Assembly: GCA_965372135.1 (NCBI GenBank)
Contig: CBDVBD010000077.1
Coordinates: 1 to 14,409 of the forward strand
Length of the DNA: 14,409 nt
Source of the DNA: CBDVBD01 sp965372135
GTDB taxonomy: Bacteria > Electryoneota > RPQS01 > CBDVBD01
Direction of reading: 5' to 3'
Every line of letters begins with the position of its first letter. Position 1 is the first letter of the stretch. The position numbers and the translations under genes are program-made. The notes below the pieces were generated by a model, which was given only the letters and a program-made list of their open reading frames with translations, was not told where the DNA came from and made no database searches. Positions 6,310 to 13,816 of the stretch are shown one piece after another.

Positions 6310-7245
6310 TCAGGAGATTTCGTGCTCTTCCAGATACTTTTCCACTTCCAGAGCAGCCATGCAGCCGGAGCCAGCAGCAGTGACCGCCTGGCGATACCGA
6401 GCATCCTGGACGTCGCCGCAGGCATAGACACCATCCACGGAGGTCAGGACATTTTGATGGGTTAGGATGTAGCCGATGTCATCCATGTCGATTTGTCCCC
6501 GGAAGATGTCGGTATTGGGACGGTGTCCGATGCCCATGAACAGCCCGGTCACTGGCAGATCGTGGGTTTTTTCGGTTTTCACATTTTTCAGTTTCACGGC
6601 GGTGACGTTATTTTCACCCAGGACATCTATGATGATGGAATCCCACAGGATTTCGATTTTTTCGTTTTTAAAGGCACGGTTTTGCATGAATTTGGAGGCA
6701 CGGAGTTCATCGCGACGGTGAATCAGGTACACTTTTTTGGCAAATCGGGTCAGGAAGGCAGCTTCCTCCACTGCGGTATCGCCACCGCCGACTACGGCGA
6801 TTTCGTGGTCGCGGAAGAAGAAGCCGTCGCAGGTGGCGCAGGCGCTGACGCCTTTGCCGCGCAACCGATCCACGGACTCCAGCGGCAGCCATTGTGCGGA
6901 TGCGCCGGTGGAGATTATAGCGGTATGGGTTTGAAATTCGGTATGTCCGACATTGATTTTAAACGGTTTTGACGATAGGTCCACAGAGGTTGCATCGTCG
7001 GACACATACTGGGTTCCAAAGCGTTCAGCCTGCGCTCGCATGGCGTCCATTAGTTCGGGACCGGTGACGCCTTCAGGGAAGCCGGGGTAGTTTTCCACAT
7101 CGGTGGTAATGGTCAGCTGTCCGCCGGGTTGGCTGCCTTCGATGACCAGCGGTTCTAAATTGGCACGTGACGTGTAAATAGCTGCGGTTAAACCAGCGGG
7201 TCCGGATCCTATGATGACTACTTTCTTTAGGTCGTTATTAGGCAT
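6310..7245 (-). CDS. trxB: thioredoxin reductase
   Basis: NADPH-dependent flavoenzyme that reduces cytoplasmic thioredoxin. The 311 residues match the low-molecular-weight bacterial form. Visible are FAD-binding GSGPAG (13-18), the redox centre CATC (C136, C139) in the sequence SACATCDGFFFRD, NADPH-binding GGGDTAVEEAAF (153-164), the HRRDELRAS segment (176-184) that contacts the NADPH phosphate, and the C-terminal FAD contact GVYACGDVQD (272-281). The ATG at 7245 is preceded by GAGGAT at 7-base spacing. It lies 237 bases upstream of lpdA and downstream of the polysaccharide cluster, separated from each by repeat-bearing gaps, so it is probably its own transcription unit. No thioredoxin gene is visible beside it. 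Confidence 0.96.
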   Translation of the reverse strand: MPNNDLKKVVIIGSGPAGLTAAIYTSRANLEPLVIEGSQPGGQLTITTDVENYPGFPEGVTGPELMDAMRAQAERFGTQYVSDDATSVDLSSKPFKINVGHTEFQTHTAIISTGASAQWLPLESVDRLRGKGVSACATCDGFFFRDHEIAVVGGGDTAVEEAAFLTRFAKKVYLIHRRDELRASKFMQNRAFKNEKIEILWDSIIIDVLGENNVTAVKLKNVKTEKTHDLPVTGLFMGIGHRPNTDIFRGQIDMDDIGYILTHQNVLTSVDGVYACGDVQDARYRQAVTAAGSGCMAALEVEKYLEEHEIS

Positions 7246-7300
7246 TTTTGATCCTCAGATCCTTCTATCTGTAATGTTTTAATAATCTTAACCTTTTATC

Positions 7301-7350
7301 TTGAGATATCCTTCGCTATGTTCACGATGACGCAGGGTGAGGATACCCTG
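7301..7350. repeat. widespread-type extragenic repeat plus hairpin upstream of trxB
   Basis: The segment ccttcgctatgttcacgatg and its flanks resemble the 'CCTTCGCTATGCTCAGGATGAC' class of dispersed repeats common in many bacterial genomes (recognised by eye, not searched). It is followed by a perfect 6-bp hairpin cagggt (7333-7338) / accctg (7345-7350) with loop gaggat. The element fills the gap between the glycosylphosphotransferase stop and the trxB start, and the hairpin could also end the polysaccharide transcript, although no T run follows. Confidence 0.5.
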
Positions 7351-7377
7351 GGGCACGCTTAATGATAGCGGGTTGGT

Positions 7378-8802
7378 TTATTGGGCACCTTTGCCCAGGA
7401 GAACAACGGGGATAGTCTGCAGCATGATTTTGAAGTCAAGCCACAGAGACCAGTTATCGATATACTCCAAGTCCAATTTCACCCAATCATCAAAGTCTTT
7501 GATTTTACTGCGACCGCGGACTTGCCAGAGGCAAGTTAGTCCGGGTTTGACGGACAGTTTTCGGCGATGCCAGCTTTCGAATTGTTCCAATTCGCTTTCC
7601 AAGGGAGGTCTGGGACCGACACAACTCATGTCGCCTTTAAATACGCTCCATAGCTGTGGTAATTCGTCCAGGCTGAATTTACGCAGGAAACGTCCTATGG
7701 GCGTGATTCTGGGATCCCCTTTAATTTTAAATGCGATCCCGTTCATTTCATTTCTGTCCATCAGTTCTTGCTTCAGCTGGTCGGCATTATCGACCATAGT
7801 GCGGAATTTGTAGCCGGTGAATCGCTTTTTGTTCAGTCCCACCACCCTCCATTTGTAGAAGATAGGACCTTTGGAAGTCAGTTTGATCAGGATGGCGATG
7901 GTTAACATCACCGGAGAGAATATCATTAAAATGAAGGAAGAGATGATGATATCACAGAATCGTTTCACCAAGAGCTGCCATTCCTTTAGCGGTGTTGTGG
8001 AGTAGGTGAGAATCGGCAAGCCGTGGATTACTTCTGCTTGGACTTTTGAGATCAGACCGCTGAAGAAATTTGAAACGATCACGGTTTTCACGCCCTCTTG
8101 TTCGCAGAAGGTTAGCATCTCCGTGGCTTCTTCCAACGAATGGCTGGGCAGAGTAAAGACAACTTCGTCGATGGGGTATTTGTGCATGATTTCCAGCATA
8201 TCATTGGGAGTTCCAAGCACTTTCATGCCACAGAATTTGGTGCCGACTTTTTGGGGGTCTTTGTCAATAAACCCGATGAGGTCTAAGTCCCAGTCAGCCG
8301 ATTGCCCTACGGTTTGCAGGAATTGGCGGGCTTGGTTTCCAGCGCCGACAATCAGGACAGATTTTCTGTTGACTCCTTTTAAGCGCAAGTATTCAGCAAG
8401 GTAATGAATAAAGCTTTTCCCCAGGGTTAGGAGGATGATATTGATGGTGATAAAGATGAAGAACAGGGATCTTGGGGGCATTTGGATTTTTAGGATATAG
8501 CCCAGAATAACCAGGGTGATTGTACCGAAGAAAACGGTGCGAAGGATGAGTTTGAATTCGAGCGGGAAGGAGGTATATCGTTGACCGCGATAGGCGTTTT
8601 GTATATCGAAGATCAGCCACCAGAGCAACACCACTAGTACTAATGAGACATAGTAGTTGGGCATTTGGATGTCTTTTCCAAAAGGTTGTATAGCGCGGAG
8701 ATGCTCACGTACGGCAAATGCGGTCAAGAACGCGGTAATTGTCAGACCGACGTCCATTACTTGCGCTATAAATCTCAGGAGGACACTTTGCTGCTTAATC
8801 AT
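7378..8802 (-). CDS. polyprenyl glycosylphosphotransferase (exopolysaccharide initiating sugar transferase)
   Basis: Inner-membrane enzyme that moves a sugar-1-phosphate from a nucleotide sugar to undecaprenyl phosphate, the first step of polysaccharide repeat assembly. The 474 residues show the full WbaP/EpsL-like architecture: four hydrophobic segments (about 8-30, 51-69, 88-105, 111-135), a CoA-binding-like Rossmann domain starting VLIVGAGNQARQF (149-161), and the bacterial sugar transferase domain. In that domain are the re-entrant membrane helix (about 283-308), GPIFYKWRVVG, KFRTM (332-336), the catalytic DE pair in SLDELPQLW (377-385), VGPRPP (395-400) and the C-terminal WQVRGR (426-431). 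The sugar cannot be read from sequence. The start ATG at 8802 has GAGGA 12 bases upstream, a long spacing, with no better alternative. It is the last gene of the polysaccharide cluster, 85 bases after the WecG-like gene. Confidence 0.93.
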   Translation of the reverse strand: MIKQQSVLLRFIAQVMDVGLTITAFLTAFAVREHLRAIQPFGKDIQMPNYYVSLVLVVLLWWLIFDIQNAYRGQRYTSFPLEFKLILRTVFFGTITLVILGYILKIQMPPRSLFFIFITINIILLTLGKSFIHYLAEYLRLKGVNRKSVLIVGAGNQARQFLQTVGQSADWDLDLIGFIDKDPQKVGTKFCGMKVLGTPNDMLEIMHKYPIDEVVFTLPSHSLEEATEMLTFCEQEGVKTVIVSNFFSGLISKVQAEVIHGLPILTYSTTPLKEWQLLVKRFCDIIISSFILMIFSPVMLTIAILIKLTSKGPIFYKWRVVGLNKKRFTGYKFRTMVDNADQLKQELMDRNEMNGIAFKIKGDPRITPIGRFLRKFSLDELPQLWSVFKGDMSCVGPRPPLESELEQFESWHRRKLSVKPGLTCLWQVRGRSKIKDFDDWVKLDLEYIDNWSLWLDFKIMLQTIPVVLLGKGAQ

Positions 8803-8887
8803 GGTTAGACTTAATCCTCACATTTTTTGGTTGTGATGAATCGGTACCTATGTATTTGGCTCACCCATGGATATGACAGAGTTTAAA

Positions 8888-9676
8888 TTATTCAGCGAAT
8901 TTTGGTTTAACGTTTTCCCTCAGTTTTTGTAGGATAACTTTCCAAATGAATTGGGGATCACGCACCAGATAGCGCACCCACAATCGTCCGGGTTCCCTGG
9001 TTAGTCGAAACAACCATTCCAATCCAACATCGGTCATCCATCGTGGTGCTTCTTTAACCTTACCTGAAATCACATCAAATGTACATCCGATACCAAGCGC
9101 TACCGGAACTCTAGTTTGGGAAAGGTTATTGGCAATCCATTTGTCTTGTTTGGGGGCTCCAAGCCCCACGAAGAGGATGTCGGGTTTTGCCTGGCGCAGT
9201 TTTTCAATAACTTCATCGTTTTCAGATTGGTTTTTGTCAAATCCCAAAGGTGGTGCAAGGGTTCCCACTACTTCCAAATTGGGAAATTGTTCTTTCAATA
9301 TTTCTGCAGCTCGGTCAGCGACTCCCGGATCACCACCCAGCAAGAACACCGAGTGTCCCAGTTCACTCGCTTGCCGGCAGAGATTTACAACCAGGATACG
9401 ACCTTTTACATTTTCTTTTAACGGCGTTCCCAGAAATCTTGAGGCATACACAACCCACATTCCATCGGGAACCGATAATTGGGCGTGATTCAGGATGCGG
9501 AAGAATTCCGAGTCCTTTTTCGCCTGCATAATAAAATCAACGTTGGGGGTGCAGACCTGGTGCGGTCCACCCTCTTCAATAAAGTTCTTCACACACTCGA
9601 GCGTTTCGGCAGTGTCCACGTTATGGAGGGGAACCCCCAGCATATTCACAGTCTTGGGGTTCAACCCTTTAGGCAA
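8888..9676 (-). CDS. WecG/TagA/CpsF-family glycosyltransferase (GT26)
   Basis: Membrane-associated enzyme of the family that adds an N-acetylmannosamine-type or other sugar to a polyprenyl-diphosphate-linked acceptor. The 262 residues carry the family pattern: CTPNVDF (42-48) and SVPDGMWVVY (68-77), which contain the residues equivalent to the catalytic Thr and Asp of TagA, then FLLGGDPGVA (111-120), FVGLGAPKQDKW (169-180) and the C-terminal run from GIGCTFDVISGKVKEAPRW (195-213) to EWLFRLTREPGRLWVRYL. The start is TTG at 9676: GGAGGT (9681-9686) lies four bases upstream, and it overlaps the aminotransferase stop by eight bases (TTGCCTAA), a typical coupled junction. An internal ATG at residue 12 has no comparable site. 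It probably adds the second sugar after the glycosylphosphotransferase encoded next. Confidence 0.92.
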   Translation of the reverse strand: MPKGLNPKTVNMLGVPLHNVDTAETLECVKNFIEEGGPHQVCTPNVDFIMQAKKDSEFFRILNHAQLSVPDGMWVVYASRFLGTPLKENVKGRILVVNLCRQASELGHSVFLLGGDPGVADRAAEILKEQFPNLEVVGTLAPPLGFDKNQSENDEVIEKLRQAKPDILFVGLGAPKQDKWIANNLSQTRVPVALGIGCTFDVISGKVKEAPRWMTDVGLEWLFRLTREPGRLWVRYLVRDPQFIWKVILQKLRENVKPKFAE

Positions 9677-10793
9677 TAGAACCTCCGGAATTGCGATAAT
9701 ATTCTTTAACGGTTTCGATCACCACGTCTTGGTGCTGGCGAGTCAGTTCCGGGAACACTGGCAGCGCCAATACTTCTTTGGAGGCAGCTTCGGCATTGGG
9801 GAAATCGCCGGGTTTATATCCTAAGTCGGAAAAACAGGGCTGCAGATGCAGGGGCATTGGGTAATAGACACCGCTGCCGATATCGTGATCTGTCAGAAAC
9901 TGCCGTAGTTGATTCCTTTGTTTGCATCGGATGACATACTGGTGATAGACGTGGTAGTTATACTCTTTTACAACCGGTGCGGTGATTTGTTCGATGTATT
10001 GCAAGTTGGATGTATAGTACCGAGCATTCTCGATACGTTTTTGATTCCACTGGTCCAGGAACGACAATTTTGTTAGGAGTACCGCTGCCTGGATACCATC
10101 CATACGACCATTGATGCCGACGGTTGCGTGCAGATACCTGGAATCTTCGCCGTGTTGGCGCAGTTGTTTGAGGCGGTTTGCCACGTCCTCCCTATCGGTC
10201 ACCACCATGCCGGAGTCACCGGCAGCTCCGAGATTTTTGGTGGGATAGAAGGAAAAACAGGCTGCATCACCGAAGGAGCCTGCCGGTTTATCGTGATAGA
10301 GGGCAGCGACAGCTTGCGCGGCATCTTCGATCACCACCAGTTGATGTTTCTGGGCGATAGAGGTGATATCATCCATTTCGGCTATTTGCCCGTATAGATG
10401 GACGGGCATGATGGCTTTGGTGTTTGCAGTCAGTGCGGTTTCGATTTTTCCCGGGTCGATGTTGAAAGTTTCCGGGTCAATGTCGACGAAAACCGGTTTT
10501 GCACCGATGCGGACGATGGAACCGGCGGTGGCGAAGAAGGTAAACGGGGTGGTGATTACTTCGTCACCCTGTTTTATACCGAGTGCCATCAATGCCAACA
10601 ACAATGCATCGCTGCCGGATGATACACCCACGCCGTAGGACACACGGCACAATCCGGCTATTTTTTCCTCTAACTGCGCGACTTTAGGTCCCAAAACGTA
10701 TTGTTGGGAATCCAGGACGTCGGATACCGCTTGTATGAGTTCGCTTCGTATGGTTTTGTACCCTGCGTTTAAATCTTGAAGGGGAACTTTCAC
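9669..10793 (-). CDS. DegT/DnrJ/EryC1/StrS-family sugar aminotransferase
   Basis: PLP-dependent enzyme expected to convert a nucleotide-linked keto-sugar to an amino sugar. The 374 residues are canonical: GVSSGSDALLLAL (56-68), TTPFTFFATAG (81-91), IEDAAQ (155-160) whose D157 contacts the PLP ring nitrogen, SFGDAACFSF (173-182), catalytic K186 in PTKNLGAAG, and NGRMDGIQAAVL (228-239). The start is GTG at 10793 with AGGA (10799-10802) five bases upstream. The product resembles FdtB/QdtB-like 3-amino or perosamine-like enzymes, but the exact sugar cannot be read; no sugar dehydratase or nucleotidyltransferase gene is in the window. It lies between the acyltransferase/pseudo-aminotransferase fusion (54-base gap) and the WecG-like gene (8-base overlap), so its amino sugar is likely built into the same polysaccharide. 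Confidence 0.94.
   Translation of the reverse strand: MKVPLQDLNAGYKTIRSELIQAVSDVLDSQQYVLGPKVAQLEEKIAGLCRVSYGVGVSSGSDALLLALMALGIKQGDEVITTPFTFFATAGSIVRIGAKPVFVDIDPETFNIDPGKIETALTANTKAIMPVHLYGQIAEMDDITSIAQKHQLVVIEDAAQAVAALYHDKPAGSFGDAACFSFYPTKNLGAAGDSGMVVTDREDVANRLKQLRQHGEDSRYLHATVGINGRMDGIQAAVLLTKLSFLDQWNQKRIENARYYTSNLQYIEQITAPVVKEYNYHVYHQYVIRCKQRNQLRQFLTDHDIGSGVYYPMPLHLQPCFSDLGYKPGDFPNAEAASKEVLALPVFPELTRQHQDVVIETVKEYYRNSGGSIA
9681..9686 (-). promoter_or_regulatory. ribosome binding site supporting a TTG start
   Basis: GGAGGT, then TCTA, then TTG at 9676. The strong site within the end of the aminotransferase gene decides for the rare TTG start of the WecG-like gene. Confidence 0.75.
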
Positions 10794-10798
10794 AATAA

Positions 10799-10802
10799 TC
10801 CT
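10799..10802 (-). promoter_or_regulatory. ribosome binding site supporting a GTG start
   Basis: AGGA five bases before the GTG at 10793. The GTG-initiated MKVPLQDL is the usual N-terminus of this aminotransferase family, which supports the choice. Confidence 0.6.
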
Positions 10803-10847
10803 ACTCTATTGTTATCGTCAAATTTTATTGAATTTGTACTGTTGGCT

Positions 10848-12284
10848 TTATCGTCTTTTATCGGCGCTGGGGTCTACGGACGATGGTGGTCTGACGAAGT
10901 CCACACAGGGGTTCATCATTCCGCGATAGGCGCCGAAAATGTAATCGCGGTGCTCCGCTGAAATATTTTGGTGGCAGGGCAGTGCCACCCAGCCGATTTG
11001 TTGATCGATTTCTGCCGTGATTCCGAAGGACAGCAGCCGTTCCTGAATCGCTACTGGCGGGTACTGTGGCAAGGTTCGGAACACAAAGGCGGACGGTGCA
11101 ACGTTTTCATCCAGTTGGTTTAGAGGTTCCATTCCCACTTGTTGAAATAGTTTCAGGTATTCTCCCCACAATTCAACGCGGCGTTGATAATATTCCGGTT
11201 GGCGATCCCAGAAAACTCCAAGTTGCTCGCGGACTTGATTGCTTTTGTCAACGTCCAGGCAGCCGAAATTGTCCCAGATATATTTGTCGTCGTAATGTTC
11301 GCCGACCAATAGAGCGCCAAATTGCATTGGGAAAACCCGGGTGAAACCGAATACCGATAAATCGCCGAAGGAGCCTACTTTTTGTTCGCCGATTTTTAGG
11401 TTCAGGCAGTCGAGGCTGATTTCCAGGATGGGTAGTCCCAGATTTGCTACGTTATCAATTGGCTGATAAGGACAACCGAAGCGGTGGTTTACAACTGCCG
11501 TTTTGGTGTTTTTTCGGTGGTCATAAGTCCAATCGCAGTATCCTTCCATTGCACTCAGGATAGCCGGTGCGGGGACTGATTCGGGGAATGAGGAACATAT
11601 CAGAACAGTGTCATTTTGTTTGACACCCAGTGCTTTTAATCCTGACAGGATGGCAAATTCGGCGTCAGGCATGTAGGTAAAATCCGCACTCAGAAATTCG
11701 AAGAGCAGGGTATTTATCGGCATCATAGGACCGGCTTCCCAATGCAGGTGACCGGTGTGGAAGGGGTGCTGAGAAATGCGTGGTAGTACTTCCGGTGATG
11801 GTGGTCGGAAGATGATGGGATAGGGGTGGGTGCAGTATTTCTGGAAATAATGTTGCAGTTCGTTTCGATAGGAAACACCGACGTCAAGGAATTCATATTG
11901 GGAGTTTTCGAAGGTTTCCACGATGTGCCAGAACATGTAGGCGTTGATTTCGTGCTGCCGTCCCAGGTCGGAACTTCCACCAAAATGGTAGAAGAGGGTG
12001 TTTGGGGAAATGGGGGTGATGATGATGGCGCCGGCTAATTCGGCGTTGATTCGCGCCACAAACATCCGCTGGTCATCGGTAAGGGATTCTGGCAGGGTGG
12101 CGGGATCGTACCACACTTCTGCCATCAGAGAAAGGTCACGGCTTTCCTCCATGGTAACGTCGGCACGCTGGGCTTTTCGGATTCCCTGTTTGGCGCGACT
12201 CCTCAAAAGCTTCAGCGCTTGTTGGCGATTAAGGATCAACATGGATCCTTGGGTAACCTTGTCCTTTCCGATGTAGTGCAGCAT
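10848..12284 (-). CDS. fusion of a FemAB/GNAT-like acyltransferase with a DegT-like domain lacking PLP residues
   Basis: A 478-residue protein with two parts. Residues about 15-160 resemble a single FemAB/GNAT-type acyltransferase fold (SRAKQGIRKAQRADV, 29-43; ELAGAIII, 82-89; YHFGGSSD, 99-106; then YEFLDVGVS, 130-138, and LQHYFQKY, 143-150). Residues about 203-460 follow the DegT/DnrJ/EryC1 fold: LKALGVKQNDTVLI (216-229), AVVNHRFGCPYQPI (263-276), GSFGDLSVFGF (304-314) and FGALLV (322-327). In the second part the IEDAAQ motif is replaced by LEISLD (287-292), and the lysine of the related F-x-x-H-K-x-L-P signature is replaced by R316 in FTRVFPM, so PLP chemistry looks impossible. The neighbouring aminotransferase suggests a role in acylating an amino sugar, with the pseudo-domain binding substrate or partner; this is inference. 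ATG 12284 has no Shine-Dalgarno sequence; an ATG at 12242 has AAGGA only three bases upstream, so the start is uncertain. Confidence 0.75.
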   Translation of the reverse strand: MLHYIGKDKVTQGSMLILNRQQALKLLRSRAKQGIRKAQRADVTMEESRDLSLMAEVWYDPATLPESLTDDQRMFVARINAELAGAIIITPISPNTLFYHFGGSSDLGRQHEINAYMFWHIVETFENSQYEFLDVGVSYRNELQHYFQKYCTHPYPIIFRPPSPEVLPRISQHPFHTGHLHWEAGPMMPINTLLFEFLSADFTYMPDAEFAILSGLKALGVKQNDTVLICSSFPESVPAPAILSAMEGYCDWTYDHRKNTKTAVVNHRFGCPYQPIDNVANLGLPILEISLDCLNLKIGEQKVGSFGDLSVFGFTRVFPMQFGALLVGEHYDDKYIWDNFGCLDVDKSNQVREQLGVFWDRQPEYYQRRVELWGEYLKLFQQVGMEPLNQLDENVAPSAFVFRTLPQYPPVAIQERLLSFGITAEIDQQIGWVALPCHQNISAEHRDYIFGAYRGMMNPCVDFVRPPSSVDPSADKRR

Positions 12285-12313
12285 TTTTTAGTTTGTCAAT
12301 AATTATGTGTTTA

Positions 12314-13762
12314 TCACTGAATTCCGGCGCTGGATTCTTGGTTAGACAGGGGGGGATCGTACAATACATATCCAATGTTTCCACCAAGATCACGTCCATC
12401 CAGAATCAAGTCTTGCTCGATGACACTACGATTTGTGGTTCCCCACCAATTTCGCTGGGCATAAACATCGGCGTTGCTTACCGCGCGATTAAGTTCGATA
12501 TAGTAACCGCCAATATTTGCGAAGTTGTTCCGATGAATCTGGGGCGAAGGATCACCTCCGGTTTCCGGAAGGATGTTAATTCCTCGCAGGGTACAATTGT
12601 AGATATTATTATATCGAATTGCGGTACAGGGTCGCACCCCTCCTGAGACCCAGATGCCCCAGAGACAATACTCGATTTGGTTATGAGCAATGATTAAGCT
12701 ATCTTCATTGCCGGGACTAATATTTTGCATGAAAATAGCGGTGGACTCATTGCCATAAGAATGTCCGATCCAATTGTTTCTGATAGTTAGGAAAGCATTT
12801 TGCGAACAGTTTATTCCTCTATTATTATTTACGAATAAGTTGTAGTGTACATACCCCCCGCTGACATTGCTGCAACCAACTCCCGATCCGTCGTGCTGGT
12901 CTATAAAAATACAGTTTTCGACATCAACAAAAGATACATTGTTAAAGGATGCGCCACTTAAGGTGCAGTTTTTGAAGTATGATCTCTGAATTGACAGGGT
13001 AGATCCATTGTTTACAATACCAGCAGTGGCGCCGTCAAAGAGGCACCATGTTACCTGGTTAAGTGTGGAACCGGTAGATTGCAAGTTTACTTGATTCCAG
13101 GTTTGGGAGGTGTCGTCGCTAATCCAGTGGATAAATTGGTTGGGTTCGCCCACGGCAATTAAGGTGCCCCAGATATTGATTCTTGTGTATCCGACAAAGC
13201 GTATCACGACACCAGGTTCAATGGTTAGTTGTACATCGGACCCCACAGTGGTGTTTTGTGTAATGCGGTAGTGATGTCCGGATTCCCAAGTGGTGTTTTG
13301 TGTTATTTGGGGGGGGGGTTGTTCAACGGTGTAGAGCGTGAGGGTGTCGGTGCGGGTTTCCCCACCACGGACTTGCATCCGAAGTGCGTAGCGATACCCG
13401 TATCCGGAATCTTCTGCAACCACATTGTAGTCGGCTTGAGACAAATCATCGAAGGCGAACCTTCCATCGCTATCGGTGGTTACGGTACGACTGGCAGTTT
13501 GGTATCTGTGATCAAACAGGCAGGATTGGGACGGGTCAAATCCGATACTGGGATACTGGTTAAGAATTTGATCGACATCCGGATCTGAAGATGTCAAGCC
13601 GAACAGCGACACAGTGATTCCGGAATGGTCGGTACTTCCCGAACGCAGTACATATCCTACGATGGAACCCAGGTCACCGTCTTCATCGGAGCAGGAAAGG
13701 ATTCCCAGTAATGCAGTAAATATCAGTATTACCAAGCAACCTCGTATGACACAGCCGTTCAT
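12314..13762 (-). CDS. surface lipoprotein with right-handed beta-helix domain and a C10 tract
   Basis: A 482-residue predicted lipoprotein. Residues 1-23 are a signal peptide ending ILSC, so C24 would be lipidated; SDED follows. Residues about 31-148 resemble a carboxypeptidase-regulatory-like/peptide-linked beta domain (IVGYVLRSGST, then DGRFAFDDLSQADYNVVAE). A Pro linker (149-151) leads into a right-handed parallel beta-helix (LTIEPGVVIRF, then many short N-rich turns such as NNRGINCSQNAFLTIRNNWI), closing with NWWGT. No catalytic residues can be assigned; a carbohydrate-binding or polysaccharide-modifying surface role is a guess from the fold and context. The start is ATG 13762 because GGAGGT (13767-13772) lies four bases upstream; a GTG at 13774 overlaps that site. 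The linker codons are a run of ten C (13309-13318), prone to slippage. The stop lies 29 bases before the fusion gene, consistent with one operon. Confidence 0.85.
   Translation of the reverse strand: MNGCVIRGCLVILIFTALLGILSCSDEDGDLGSIVGYVLRSGSTDHSGITVSLFGLTSSDPDVDQILNQYPSIGFDPSQSCLFDHRYQTASRTVTTDSDGRFAFDDLSQADYNVVAEDSGYGYRYALRMQVRGGETRTDTLTLYTVEQPPPQITQNTTWESGHHYRITQNTTVGSDVQLTIEPGVVIRFVGYTRINIWGTLIAVGEPNQFIHWISDDTSQTWNQVNLQSTGSTLNQVTWCLFDGATAGIVNNGSTLSIQRSYFKNCTLSGASFNNVSFVDVENCIFIDQHDGSGVGCSNVSGGYVHYNLFVNNNRGINCSQNAFLTIRNNWIGHSYGNESTAIFMQNISPGNEDSLIIAHNQIEYCLWGIWVSGGVRPCTAIRYNNIYNCTLRGINILPETGGDPSPQIHRNNFANIGGYYIELNRAVSNADVYAQRNWWGTTNRSVIEQDLILDGRDLGGNIGYVLYDPPLSNQESSAGIQ
13247..13306. repeat. 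42-base-spaced internal direct repeat in the lipoprotein gene
   Basis: An 18-base string (agtggtgttttgtgtaat at 13247-13264; one mismatch at 13289-13306) repeats at 42-base spacing. It encodes ITQNTT twice, 14 residues apart, at the junction of linker and beta-helix. It looks like beta-helix strand repetition at the DNA level, next to the C10 tract. Confidence 0.6.
13309..13318 (-). repeat. homopolymer C10 tract in coding sequence
   Basis: Ten consecutive G on the plus strand, read as CCC CCC CCC C on the coding strand (Pro-Pro-Pro-Gln). Losing one C makes AAA TAA follow the prolines at once. Gaining one C reads 29 sense codons past the shifted CCA to a TGA. Either change removes the beta-helix domain. 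Confidence 0.9.
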
Positions 13763-13766
13763 TGAT

Positions 13767-13772
13767 ACCTCC
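13767..13772 (-). promoter_or_regulatory. lipoprotein ribosome binding site deciding the start
   Basis: GGAGGT, then ATCA, then ATG at 13762. This strong site argues against the upstream in-frame GTG at 13774, which overlaps it. Confidence 0.75.
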
Positions 13773-13816
13773 ACCGGTTTGGGTTTTCAGTCATCAATAA
13801 GTTGAGATCAAGGATC

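Noticed and set aside
8888..9676. Teichoic acid synthesis (TagA) as the role of the GT26 gene
   Set aside because: The rest of the cluster and the lipoprotein/secretion style suggest a Gram-negative; the family is broad and occurs in many O-antigen and capsule clusters.
12294..12299. TTGACA on the minus strand just upstream of the acyltransferase fusion, as a -35 box
   Set aside because: It ends about 10 bases before the ATG, leaving no room for a -10 box and transcription start unless translation began well inside the gene.
13763..13774. GTG at 13774 as the lipoprotein start
   Set aside because: It overlaps the strong GGAGGT site that serves the ATG at 13762, and the shorter form gives a typical signal peptide.
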